38,098 nt of DNA, taken from the NCBI RefSeq assembly GCF_001552635.1, contig NZ_BCRO01000041.1, forward strand, positions 1 through 38,098, given 5' to 3'. The stretch comes from Actinomadura hibisca NBRC 15177 (GTDB lineage Bacteria > Actinomycetota > Actinomycetes > Streptosporangiales > Streptosporangiaceae). How positions within the stretch are numbered: the stretch's first letter is position 1; every line of letters begins with the position of its first letter. Below are positions 1 to 7,260 of the stretch, in pieces. The notes below the pieces were generated by a model. That model did no database searches. It worked only from the letters and a program-made list of their open reading frames with translations, and was not told where the DNA came from. Both the position numbers and the translations under genes were made by a program.

Positions 1-2
1 AA

Positions 3-15
3 GGGGCTCTGCCCC
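3..15. terminator. Short GGGGC-TCT-GCCCC hairpin at the window edge
   Basis: GGGGC (3-7) pairs with GCCCC (11-15) around a TCT loop and is followed by a C-rich tract. This 'ggggctctgcccc' sequence is a common 3'-end hairpin in high-GC actinobacteria. It probably closes a gene lying left of the window. There is no U-tract, so the assignment is tentative. Confidence 0.3.
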
Positions 16-40
16 CTGCACCCCCGTCCCCGGCGGCCAG

Positions 41-531
41 GGTTCTTGGTCACGTTCGGGCGCGGGGCTGGGGTTGCTGGTCGGGTGCAGAGCGCGGGGT
101 TGAGGTTGTTGGTCGCGCGCGGGGCGCGGGGCTGGGGTCGGTGGTCATGTGCAGGGCACGGGGCTAGCGTCTTTGGGCACGCGCGCAGCGCGGGCTGAGG
201 TAGTAGCGCGGAGCGCCAAACGCGGAGCGTGCCCTTGGCGCGGAGCGCTGGGGTTGGCGCGGAGCGCTGGCTTGAAGTAGTTGGGCAAGCGCGGAGCACG
301 GGCTTGAGGCAGTTGGGCAAGCGCGGAGCACGGGCTTGAGGCAGTTGGGCAAGCGCGGAGCGCGGACTTGAGGCAGTTGGGCAGGCGCGGAGCACGGGCT
401 TGAGGCAGTTGGGCAGGCGCGGAGCGCGGACTTGAAGTAGTTGGGCAAGCGCGGAGCGCGGAGCCAGGGCAGTCGGTCGGCCCCAGAGCGCGAGTTGAGG
501 TTGCCGGTCACGTGCAGAACGCGCGAATTAG
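41..531. repeat. Degenerate tandem array of 32-bp units
   Basis: Units begin at about 41, 72, 104, 136 and 168. An irregular GCGCGGAGCG-rich stretch spans 200-275. Further units begin at 276, 308, 340, 372, 404, 436, 468 and 499. The core half runs from about 257 to 480 with seven exact 32-bp steps and only a few substitutions per copy, alternating AGCACGGGC/AGCGCGGAC and AGGCAG/AAGTAG. The outer units are more diverged (GGTTGCTGGTC...). There are no spacers, so this is not CRISPR. The period is not a multiple of three, so a coding repeat is unlikely. No gene is visible between 1 and 846. The function is unknown; recent slippage growth of an old array is the simplest reading. Confidence 0.85.
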
Positions 532-590
532 GGTTCGGGCGGCGGTGCCGCCGGGTCCTGGAGGGCCCGGCGGTACCGGTAAAAGGAGCG

Positions 591-653
591 CGAAGTCATC
601 CTGCTGGACAGCGAAGTCATCTGGCCAGACAGCGAAGTGTCCAGCCGGTCAAC
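591..653. repeat. Three copies of a 21-bp repeat (CGAAGTcatc...)
   Basis: CGAAGT recurs at 591, 612 and 633, exactly 21 bp apart, each followed by a variant of catc-tggc-cagac(ag). It lies between the 32-bp array and the kstR2-type operator. It could be a minor slippage product or regularly phased protein sites, since 21 bp is two helical turns. No ORF around it looks coding. Confidence 0.6.
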
Positions 654-764
654 ACCCGCACCGACACGCCGAAGCGCGCCGCCCCCTCACCCAGTAATTC
701 CCCTCCCCAACCCCCGTCACAGCCGATAGCACAACCCCACAACCACCAACCCACCCATCCCACG

Positions 765-778
765 ACCAAGCGCTTGTT
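765..778. promoter_or_regulatory. Perfect KstR2-type operator
   Basis: ACCAAGCGCTTGTT matches the published KstR2 operator AnCAAGnnCTTGnT at all ten defined positions. It lies 69 bp upstream of the kstR2-like start at 847. A weaker copy (AGCAAGCGGTTGGG, 8 of 10) lies at 812-825, close to the likely promoter. Autoregulation of kstR2 is known in mycobacteria and is inferred here. Confidence 0.72.
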
Positions 779-834
779 GTGGCACGTAAGCTGGGGCAGT
801 GGGCCGAGTTGAGCAAGCGGTTGGGCGCACACGG

Positions 835-846
835 CATAATGAGAGG
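835..846 (+). promoter_or_regulatory. Likely -10 element of a leaderless kstR2 transcript
   Basis: CATAAT at 835-840 is a good -10 hexamer in otherwise very GC-rich DNA. It ends six bases before the GTG at 847, so transcription would begin at or next to the start codon. No Shine-Dalgarno is properly placed; GAGAGG directly abuts the GTG. A clear -35 is missing: TTGAGC at 809-814 is 20 bp away. Confidence 0.4.
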
Positions 847-1515
847 GTGACGACCACGAGCACGAATTCCGGACGCCCCAAAAACCGTGCCACGGGTGAG
901 GGCGGGGCCCGCCGCCGCGGCAAGGGCTCGGCCGCCCTGGCCTCGGAACGGCGTGAGCACCTGGTCAAGCTCGCGGCCGAGCTGTTCGCCGAGAAGGGCT
1001 TCCAGGCCACCACGGTGCGCAACATCGCCGAGGAGGCCGGCATCCTTTCCGGCAGCCTCTACCACCACTTCGACTCCAAGGAGTCGATCGTGGACGAGAT
1101 CCTGGCGGGCTTCTTCCAGGAGATCATGTCGGCCTACCGGTCGGTCATCGACGAGGGCAACGACCCGCGCACCACCATCGCCGGGCTGGTCCGCATCGCG
1201 TTCGGCACCCTGGAGCCGCACCGCGCGGCCATCACGGTGATGCAGAACGACTGGAACTACCTCAAGGGCATGGAGCGCTTCGCCTACCTCACCAAGTCCG
1301 AGGACGAGGTCGAGAAGATGTGGGTGGACACCATCAAGGCGGGCCAGCGGGACGGCCTGTTCCGCGCCGACATCGACCCCAAGCTGACCTACCGGATGAT
1401 CCGCGACACCGTCTGGGTGGCGGTGCGCTGGTTCAAGCCGGGCGGCCGCCTCAACGCCCAGGGCCTCGCCGAGCACTACCTCAAGGTCATGTTCGACGGC
1501 ATCAACACGCACTGA
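847..1515 (+). CDS. kstR2: TetR-family repressor, KstR2-like
   Basis: A 222-residue TetR regulator. After a basic, disordered tail (about residues 1-32) the helix-turn-helix spans roughly residues 35-82, with ATTVRNIAEEAG and then GILSGSLYHHF. The ligand domain carries KMWVD, IRDTVWV and VRWFKPGG. As I recall the sequence, this combination is shared with mycobacterial KstR2 (Rv3557c), which represses genes for cholesterol C/D-ring degradation and is released by a CoA thioester of the ring remnant. The N-terminal tail is longer than in the mycobacterial protein. I chose GTG 847 because the -10 CATAAT ends at 840; an alternative GTG at 799 would put the promoter inside the gene. A perfect KstR2 operator lies upstream, and related sites precede several operons later in the window, so it probably regulates itself and these. 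Confidence 0.82.
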   Translation: MTTTSTNSGRPKNRATGEGGARRRGKGSAALASERREHLVKLAAELFAEKGFQATTVRNIAEEAGILSGSLYHHFDSKESIVDEILAGFFQEIMSAYRSVIDEGNDPRTTIAGLVRIAFGTLEPHRAAITVMQNDWNYLKGMERFAYLTKSEDEVEKMWVDTIKAGQRDGLFRADIDPKLTYRMIRDTVWVAVRWFKPGGRLNAQGLAEHYLKVMFDGINTH

Positions 1516-1517
1516 GC

Positions 1518-1547
1518 GGCGGCGACCCGTCACCCGGACGGGCCGCC
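1518..1547. terminator. Possible hairpin between convergent kstR2 and MMPL genes
   Basis: CCCGTC (1526-1531) pairs with GACGGG (1537-1542), extended by GGCGG (1518-1522) with CCGCC (1543-1547) across a small bulge. There is no T-run. It sits just after the kstR2 stop in the 152-bp convergent gap. The rest of that gap shows nothing else. Confidence 0.3.
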
Positions 1548-1667
1548 CCCGCTCATCGCGCCGGCCTTCACCCTGCCGACGCCCATCGCGCCGACGTTCG
1601 CCATGCCCGCGTCGGCCCGCCGTATCGGCGTCCGGCCGTCACCGCCCGTCCGGTCAGCGCCGCCCCA

Positions 1668-3821
1668 TCACCGCCGCTCCGCCGCCCCCACCGGCACCCG
1701 CTGCGCCTCCGGCTCCGCCGCCGCCCCGCCCGGCAGCACCCGCGCCAGCCACCCCGGCAGCCACCAGTTCGCCTTCCCGAACAGCTCCATCATCGCCGGG
1801 ACCAGCACCATCCGGACCACGGTCGCGTCGATCAGGATCGCCACCGCCAGGCCCAGGCCCATCTGCTTCACCGCGATGTCGGCGCCCAGCAGCACCGACA
1901 GGAACACCATCACCATGATCGCTGCGGCGGCGGTGATGACGCGGGCAGTCCGTGCCAGGCCCTGGGCGACGGCCTCGCGCGTCTCCACGCCGCCCTCGTA
2001 CAGCTCCCGGACCCGCGAGACCAGGAAGACCTCGTAGTCCATCGACAGCCCGAACAGGATGGGGAACATCATCAGCGGCACCCACGTCGCCACCGGCATC
2101 TCGGTCGGGAAGCCCAGCAGCTCGCCCGCCCAGCCCCACTGCACCACCGCCGTCAGCACTCCGTAGGCCGCCGCGATCGACAGCAGGTTCATCACCGCCG
2201 CCTGGAACGCCACCGTCAGCGACCGCACCAGCGCCACCAGCAGCAGCAACGACAGGCCCACCACGACCGCGATCAGCAGCGGCAGCCGGTTCTGCACGTC
2301 GTCGGCGAAGTCGATCGACCCCGCGTTCGGACCGCCGATGTGCACCTTCACGCCGCCCGCCGAAGCGGGCACCACCTCGTCGCGCAGCCGGTGCACCAGC
2401 TCCGACGTCTCCTCGTCCAGCGCGGCGGTCGTCGGGAAGGCCACGAACACCGACGCCGCGCCGTCCTTGCTCGTCATCGGCGGCTGCACCGCCGCGACGC
2501 CCGGCGTCCGGCCGACCGCCTCGGCGACGGGCCGCGCGTCGCCGCCCTGCGCCACGAACACCAGCGGCGCGGCGGTCCCGGGGCCGAAGCCCTCCGCCAG
2601 GATCCGGTCGGCGGCGTAGGCGCTGGTGTCGTGCGGCTGCGTGCTGGAGTCGGGCAGGCCGAGCCGCATCGACAGCGCGGGCACCGCCAGCACCAGCAGC
2701 ACCCCGGCGGCGGCCAGGCCCGCGACGGCGGGGCGGCGCTGCACGGTCCGCGCCCAGCGTTCGGCCAGCGGGCGGCGGGCCCGGCCGAGGCCCGGCACGC
2801 GCAGCCGGTCGATGGCGCGGCCGGTGAAGCCGAGCAGCGCGGGCAGCAGCGTGACGGCGGCCAGCATCGTCATCAGGACCGTGACCCCGGCCGCGACCGC
2901 CACGCCGTTCAGCAGGCTCTGCTGCATGACCAGCAGCCCCAGCAGCGCGATCACCACGGTGGTCCCGGCGAACAGCACCGCGCGCCCGGCGGTGGTGATG
3001 GCGGTGACCACGGCCGACTCGGGGTCCTCCCCCGACGACAACGACTCGCGGTAGCGGGTGACGATGAACAGCGCGTAGTCGATGCCGACGCCCAGGCCGA
3101 TCAGCGCGGCCACGATCGGGCTGAAGGACGGCGCGGGCAGCAGGTGCCCCAGCAGCATGATCAGCGACAGGCCGCAGCCGATGGCCAGCAGCGCGGTCAG
3201 GATCGGCAGGCCCATCGCCAGCACCGACCCGAACGCGACCAGCAGGATCACCACGGCCGCCAGCACCCCGACGCCCTCGGACGGGCCGCCGCCGGGCGTC
3301 TCGGCCGCGGTGACGGCCGCGCCGCCCAGCTCCATCCGGACCGGGCCGTCGCTCTCGCGCAGGTCGTCCAGCAGCCTGACGGTCTCGGCCTTGGGCATGT
3401 CGTCGGCGGGCACGTCCAGGTTCGCGGTCGCGAAGGCGGTCCTGCCGTCCTTGGAGATCTGCCCGAAGCCCTGGTAGGGCGACGACACCGACGACACGTG
3501 CGGCGTCCGCGCCATCCGGTCCACGGCCCTGCGCACCTCGGTCTGCACGGCGGGCGTCCGCACCCCGGCGTCGGCGCGGATCGCCAGCGTGATGCTCTCG
3601 CCGCTCATCTGCGGGAAGTGCGCCTCCAGGATCTCCTGCGCCTTGGCCGACTCCGACTTGCCGCCGGTGAAGTCGTTGAGCGGCTCGGCCGCGTAGCCGA
3701 ACCCGACGAACAGGGCGGCGGCGGTGCCCACGATCCAGGCCAGCAGCGTCAGGCGGCGCCGCCGGTAGCTGAATCGGGCGAGCCGCGCCAGCGGCCCTGT
3801 CGGCGGAGCGGGAGTGGCCAT
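1668..3821 (-). CDS. MMPL/RND-family membrane exporter
   Basis: A 717-residue protein of the MMPL branch of RND transporters, which export lipids, drugs or siderophores using the proton gradient. A first membrane helix (about 25-45) is followed by an extracytoplasmic domain, then a five-helix block from about 180 to 355 containing GVGIDYALFIVTRYRE. A second extracytoplasmic domain and a second helix block with GLSMDYEVFLVSRVRE follow. The two repeated (G)xDY motifs are the expected proton-relay positions. The length fits the short MMPL type common in actinobacteria. Start at ATG 3821: GAAGG lies eight bases upstream, whereas the in-frame GTG 3830 and ATG 3827 are too close to it. The substrate is unknown. 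It is transcribed toward kstR2, and a double palindrome lies about 100 bp upstream. Confidence 0.9.
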   Translation of the reverse strand: MATPAPPTGPLARLARFSYRRRRLTLLAWIVGTAAALFVGFGYAAEPLNDFTGGKSESAKAQEILEAHFPQMSGESITLAIRADAGVRTPAVQTEVRRAVDRMARTPHVSSVSSPYQGFGQISKDGRTAFATANLDVPADDMPKAETVRLLDDLRESDGPVRMELGGAAVTAAETPGGGPSEGVGVLAAVVILLVAFGSVLAMGLPILTALLAIGCGLSLIMLLGHLLPAPSFSPIVAALIGLGVGIDYALFIVTRYRESLSSGEDPESAVVTAITTAGRAVLFAGTTVVIALLGLLVMQQSLLNGVAVAAGVTVLMTMLAAVTLLPALLGFTGRAIDRLRVPGLGRARRPLAERWARTVQRRPAVAGLAAAGVLLVLAVPALSMRLGLPDSSTQPHDTSAYAADRILAEGFGPGTAAPLVFVAQGGDARPVAEAVGRTPGVAAVQPPMTSKDGAASVFVAFPTTAALDEETSELVHRLRDEVVPASAGGVKVHIGGPNAGSIDFADDVQNRLPLLIAVVVGLSLLLLVALVRSLTVAFQAAVMNLLSIAAAYGVLTAVVQWGWAGELLGFPTEMPVATWVPLMMFPILFGLSMDYEVFLVSRVRELYEGGVETREAVAQGLARTARVITAAAAIMVMVFLSVLLGADIAVKQMGLGLAVAILIDATVVRMVLVPAMMELFGKANWWLPGWLARVLPGGAAAEPEAQRVPVGAAERR

Positions 3822-3922
3822 GGTCATCACCTTCGGGAGAGAACGTCTGCGCTGTCCCGTAGAGCGTCGCCGCGCGGTCCCGTCCGGCGCGTCCGGCGGC
3901 CGGAGTCACTTCGCGGCCCCGC

Positions 3923-3952
3923 TACTCCTGCGGGAGTACATCCCGGGATGTA
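3923..3952. promoter_or_regulatory. Two abutting palindromes upstream of the MMPL gene
   Basis: TACTCC-tgcg-GGAGTA (3923-3938) is followed at once by the perfect 16-bp palindrome TACATCCCGGGATGTA (3937-3952), sharing TA. They lie 102-131 bp upstream of the MMPL start and 117-146 bp upstream of the small gene at 4069. The layout suits two dimers of a regulator such as a LuxR/NarL- or TetR-type protein. Which regulator binds is unknown. Confidence 0.5.
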
Positions 3953-4068
3953 GCCGAGGGCGTACGCTGATCACCGATTCGTGGTGTTGGTCACACTTTG
4001 CTGTCCAGGGGTGACGATTCCAGCGATGGGGACGCTGTTAACGAAGAGATGGACGGGGGGAGGCCGAC

Positions 4069-4296
4069 ATGACGGCTCAACGGGGCGCCGGTCGTGACGA
4101 TCCGCCACCGCCCGCGGCGCGGGCGGCCACGGCGCGGGGGTTGCAGGAGCAGTTCCCGGGGGTCCGGGTCTGGTACGGGGAGGCCACCGGGTCGTGGTGG
4201 GCGCTGGTGCCGCTGCGCGCCGGGCCGCGCCTGGTGGAGGCGCCCACGCCGCAGATCCTGCGCGATGCGATCATGGCCGCGCGCTCCCAGGGGTGA
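4069..4296 (+). CDS. Small conserved-looking hypothetical protein
   Basis: A 75-residue soluble protein with an excellent Shine-Dalgarno (GGGGGGAGG, about 4053-4061). After a Pro/Ala-rich start it has a compact region, roughly residues 20-72, with VRVWYGEATGSWWALVPL and a hydrophobic C-terminal helix (QILRDAIMAARSQ). The WYG...TGSWWAL pattern resembles short uncharacterised actinobacterial proteins I have seen next to regulators, but I cannot name a family. It has its own promoter region shared with the divergent MMPL gene and converges on the glycosyltransferase at 4342. No function is proposed. Confidence 0.7.
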   Translation: MTAQRGAGRDDPPPPAARAATARGLQEQFPGVRVWYGEATGSWWALVPLRAGPRLVEAPTPQILRDAIMAARSQG

Positions 4297-4341
4297 CCAG
4301 GCCGCCGACCGCAGCGGCAGTACGCCGCGTCCCGCCGCTCC

Positions 4342-5214
4342 TCAGCGTCGGTCGGCGGCCCGGAGCCCGGCGAAGTACTCCCGGATCTCGCGCTCGTCCA
4401 GGTCCTCGTAGAAGCGCACCGAGTGGGTGACGGCGCGGCCTTCCGCGACGAGCCGTTCGGGCGCGGCGGGCAGCCCCTTCCAGCGCAGCGCCATGGGGTC
4501 GCCCGGCCCGCCGAAGTCGCCGAGCCGGTACCCGGCGGCGGCCGTCAGCAGGCCGAACAGGAAGTCCTCCCCCGCGTTGCTGTCCGATAGCTCCGGCAGG
4601 TCCAGCAGCCCGCGACGGTGCATCGCGTGCACCGTCTCCTTCCGGTAGACGCAGGCGCCGCCGAGAACGTGTTCCCCGAAGACGTACCCGGAAGCGCGCG
4701 CCTCGGCGAGGAGCGCGCGCAGGCGACGGCGGAGGGCGGGCTTGCGCAGGCCCAGCAGCCCGCTCTCGATCCGCAGGACGCGCGCGGCGTACGTCCAGTC
4801 GCGCGCGCCGCCGTCGGGGCCGACCCGGTAGGAGCCGAGGGCGCCGAGCCCGGGATCGGCGGCGAACCTCTCCCGCGCCGCCTCCTCCAACCCGCGCGTG
4901 AGCAGCAGCGCGTCGGCGTCCAGGCGCAGCAGCAGGTCGAAGTCGGCGTTCTCCACGATGTGCCGCATCCCGGCCGCGAGCTTGGTCCACAACCCGCCGT
5001 AGGTGCCCGGCCGCGCCGGTCCGGCGGGCAGCACCACCACCGGCGGTCCCAGCGAGCGCAGCGCGGCCATGTCCGGCCGCCGGCCGCGCGTGTCGTCCAC
5101 GACCGCCACCAGCACGGGCTCGGCGGCGTAGTGCAGGACGCTGGCCACGGTGTCGGGGGCGTCGTCGGCGGGACCGGCGGGGATCAGGACGGCGAGGCGC
5201 CTACCGCGCGTCAT
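4342..5214 (-). CDS. GT-A fold glycosyltransferase (GT2-like)
   Basis: A 290-residue cytosolic protein. The N-terminus (VLIPAGPADD, then VLVAVVDD at about 34-41) is a Rossmann-like nucleotide-binding start, and LLRLDADALLL places a DxD (Asp99-Ala-Asp101) for metal-dependent nucleotide-sugar binding. SNAGEDFLFGLL at about 230-241 contains the acidic residues typical of the catalytic base region. No membrane helix is obvious. It is not coupled to the polysaccharide operon at 6682 and faces the opposite way, but it is separated from that operon only by the GH16 gene, so it may act on the same glycan. Donor and acceptor are unknown. Confidence 0.75.
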   Translation of the reverse strand: MTRGRRLAVLIPAGPADDAPDTVASVLHYAAEPVLVAVVDDTRGRRPDMAALRSLGPPVVVLPAGPARPGTYGGLWTKLAAGMRHIVENADFDLLLRLDADALLLTRGLEEAARERFAADPGLGALGSYRVGPDGGARDWTYAARVLRIESGLLGLRKPALRRRLRALLAEARASGYVFGEHVLGGACVYRKETVHAMHRRGLLDLPELSDSNAGEDFLFGLLTAAAGYRLGDFGGPGDPMALRWKGLPAAPERLVAEGRAVTHSVRFYEDLDEREIREYFAGLRAADRR

Positions 5215-5411
5215 GGCGGCGCTCCCGGCTGTCGATCGTCACGGCGGCCGAGGTTACCAGCGGCCGCCTCCCGCGCACCGCCGCACGCACCGGTCACCCG
5301 GCGGCCCGCCGATGTCCTGCGTCACACCGACCTCATGTGGCCATCAAACCCGTTACATTAGGGCCTTTCGGTATACATCTGCCGATGCCCCCCAGAGTCG
5401 AGGAAACCCCC

Positions 5412-6314
5412 ATGACGCCTCCGGCCCGTCCCACCTCCCAGAGCCGGCGCCGCATCTGGATCGCCGCCGGTTCGGTCAGCGGCATCATCGCCGCCACCAC
5501 GGTGGTCGGGATCGTCGTCCTCGACAACGACGCGCCCGAGCGGGTGTCCAGCACCGGGGCCAAGGCCGACACCCTGACCCCGGCCGCCGCCAAGCCGAAC
5601 TTCACCCTGCCGAAGGCCCGCTGGAAGTTGTCCTGGCACGACGAGTTCAACGGCAGGGGCAAGCCGTCGAAGGCGTGGACGCCGCTGCTGGGCAACGGCA
5701 CCAACGGCTGGACGCACCGGGCGCTGCACTACTACCAGGCGGGCAACGTCCAGCAGAACGGCAAGGGCCAGCTCGTCATCAGCGCCAACAAGGCCGGCGC
5801 CGGCTCGAACCTCAAGTGCTGGTACGGCAAGTGCAAGTACACCTCGGCGCGCGTGCAGACCAAGGGCAAGTTCCACCAGACCTACGGCCGGTTCGCCGTC
5901 CGCGCCAAGCTGCCCACGGGCCAGGGCGTCTGGCCGGCGTTCTGGATGCAGCGCACCAACCGCCCCTACGGCGAGATCGACGTCGTCGAGACCATCGGCA
6001 GCAAGCCCAACCTCGTCCAGGGCTACGCGCACGCCCACCGCAAGGTGGGCGGCGGGCAGGTGAAGCTGGCCAAGCCGCTGTCGGCCGGCTACCACACCTA
6101 CGGCGTGGACTGGACCCCGCACCGGGTCGTGTGGTGGGTGGACGGCCGCCCCTACGCGCAGATGAAGGCGTACCGGGGCTGGACGTTCAACGCGCCGTTC
6201 TACCTGATCCTCAACGTGCAGGTCGGCGGCAACTGGCCGAAGTCGCCCAACGCCCAGACCCGCTTCCCCGCCCAGATGGCCGTGGACTGGGTGCGCGTTT
6301 ACAAGGCGGGCTGA
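5412..6314 (+). CDS. Membrane-anchored or secreted GH16 family glycoside hydrolase
   Basis: A 300-residue protein. Arg-rich residues 12-14 and a hydrophobic stretch (about 15-37) form a signal anchor or uncleaved signal peptide. A short linker leads to the GH16 jelly roll (about 64-300). The family signature is intact: GEIDVVE gives nucleophile Glu188, assisting Asp190 and acid/base Glu193, preceded by GVWPAFWM. GH16 enzymes cut or transfer beta-1,3/1,4-glucans and galactans; this looks closest to laminarinase-type members, but the substrate cannot be read from sequence. ATG 5412 has AGGA about eight bases upstream; in-frame starts at 5337 and 5385 lack this. An AT-richer patch with TATACA at 5372-5377 may be the -10. 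It could trim the polymer made by the operon starting at 6682. Confidence 0.88.
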   Translation: MTPPARPTSQSRRRIWIAAGSVSGIIAATTVVGIVVLDNDAPERVSSTGAKADTLTPAAAKPNFTLPKARWKLSWHDEFNGRGKPSKAWTPLLGNGTNGWTHRALHYYQAGNVQQNGKGQLVISANKAGAGSNLKCWYGKCKYTSARVQTKGKFHQTYGRFAVRAKLPTGQGVWPAFWMQRTNRPYGEIDVVETIGSKPNLVQGYAHAHRKVGGGQVKLAKPLSAGYHTYGVDWTPHRVVWWVDGRPYAQMKAYRGWTFNAPFYLILNVQVGGNWPKSPNAQTRFPAQMAVDWVRVYKAG

Positions 6315-6327
6315 GCGAACACCGCAG

Positions 6328-6370
6328 ACCCTTGCCGTCGCGCCGAACAAAGGCGCCGGCAAGGGTTTTT
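6328..6370 (+). terminator. Intrinsic terminator after the GH16 gene
   Basis: ACCCTTGCCG (6328-6337) pairs perfectly with CGGCAAGGGT (6357-6366), followed by a TTTT tract to 6370. An inner GCGCC/GGCGC pair (6340-6344, 6352-6356) extends the stem. This is the clearest rho-independent terminator in the window and separates GH16 from the polysaccharide operon. Confidence 0.85.
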
Positions 6371-6379
6371 CGCGTGCCC

Positions 6380-6393
6380 GGGAAACGCTTTCC
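6380..6393. promoter_or_regulatory. LacI/cre-like operator candidate
   Basis: GGGAAACGCTTTCC has the central CG with flanking AA/TT and outer GG/CC that typify LacI-family operators; five of seven base pairs are symmetric. It follows the GH16 terminator and lies 302 bp upstream of the next gene start. No LacI-family gene is in the window. Confidence 0.35.
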
Positions 6394-6394
6394 G

Positions 6395-6681
6395 GAGCCG
6401 GGAGGAAAGTGATTTAGCCCACAGCTCTGAATGGTACGACGCGTAGCCCCACCTCGGGGTTTACCGTTCCGGCGCACTTTTTCGCCTCTCCGGGAACCGC
6501 CACGTCGCCGTCCGGGCGACGCCACCGATCGGACACTTCCCCGCAATACGCCATCTTCCAGGACGTGTTGGCCAGGCAACCCTGCCCGTGATACAACCTC
6601 CTTTCATATCTTTTGGCTCATAAAGAGCTTTTCCCGCTAACGGGACATTTGCCTCCATACGGATGAGGACGGGGAGCCGGC
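6395..6681 (+). promoter_or_regulatory. AT-richer leader region of the polysaccharide operon
   Basis: This gene-free stretch is visibly less GC-rich than its surroundings. It holds a plausible promoter, TTGGCC (6568-6573), 18 bp, TACAAC (6592-6597), predicting a leader of about 78 bases. Within the leader a small hairpin TCCCG-CTAA-CGGGA lies at 6632-6645, and the GGGGAG ribosome site precedes ATG 6682. A CCCC-acct-CGGGG hairpin lies further upstream near 6447-6462. I see no known riboswitch. Confidence 0.45.
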
Positions 6682-7260
6682 ATGGAGTCCTTCACCACCG
6701 CGGGCGGCCCACCGCGCCCGCCGGGTCCGGCAGGTCCGCCGCGCCCGCCGGGCGGCACCGCCCCCGGACCGGGAACGCCGCCGCGCCGCGCCGCCCGCCG
6801 GCGGCCCTACATCGTGCTGCTGGCGGCCGTCCTCGTCCTGGGCGGGCTGAGCCAGACGCCGCCCGGCCAGGCGCTGCTGCGCGCGGCGGGCGTCGCCGGC
6901 GCCACCGAGACCTACAGCGAGCTGGCCTTCGCCGACCCGCCGAACCTGCCGCGCGAGCTGGTCAGCGGCGCCGAGCTGCCGCCCGTGACCTTCCACGTCC
7001 GCAACGCCACCGGGCAGCGGCGCGCCTACACCTGGTCGCTCGGCCTGACCGCCGGGCAGCCCGGGAAGGCAGAAGCCGCCGCGCGGCCGCTGGCCAAGGG
7101 CGAGACCACCCTGGCCGACGGCGGCAGCGCCGAGATCACCCCCCGCGTCCGCGTCGTCTGCCGGCCGGGCCCGCTGACGGTGGCGGTCCGGCTGGACGCG
7201 CGCCGCGCCATCTCCTTCCAGGCCGAGTGCCTCAACGATCTGACGGGCAGGCAGGGATGA
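6682..7260 (+). CDS. Membrane-anchored protein with an extracytoplasmic DUF1616-like domain
   Basis: A 192-residue protein opening the polysaccharide operon. Residues 1-40 are Pro/Gly-rich and end in a basic cluster (RRAARRR). One membrane helix follows (about 42-58). The rest is extracytoplasmic, with ETYSELAFADPPNLP and a beta-rich domain reading VTFHVRNATGQRRAYTWSL. This resembles the outer domain of DUF1616 proteins, which I know mainly from surface-polysaccharide loci; the match is by eye and tentative. It overlaps the next gene by ATGA, so the two are probably translationally coupled. A role as assembly partner or chain-length/co-polymerase factor is possible but unproven. Confidence 0.75.
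   Translation: MESFTTAGGPPRPPGPAGPPRPPGGTAPGPGTPPRRAARRRPYIVLLAAVLVLGGLSQTPPGQALLRAAGVAGATETYSELAFADPPNLPRELVSGAELPPVTFHVRNATGQRRAYTWSLGLTAGQPGKAEAAARPLAKGETTLADGGSAEITPRVRVVCRPGPLTVAVRLDARRAISFQAECLNDLTGRQG

Noticed and set aside
164..511. Open frame on the minus strand encoding repeated LPNCLKPVLRACPTASS-like peptides
   Set aside because: It is a by-product of the 32-bp array; the unit is not a multiple of three, so all frames are open, and there is no ribosome site.
41..531. Possible CRISPR array
   Set aside because: Units abut without spacers, and no cas genes are present.
1320..3953. 877-residue open frame opposite the MMPL gene
   Set aside because: His/Arg/Gln-rich composition without any domain; it is the high-GC shadow of the MMPL gene.
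6395..6681. Cyclic-di-AMP or other riboswitch before the polysaccharide operon
   Set aside because: I could not find the conserved core elements; only short hairpins are visible.
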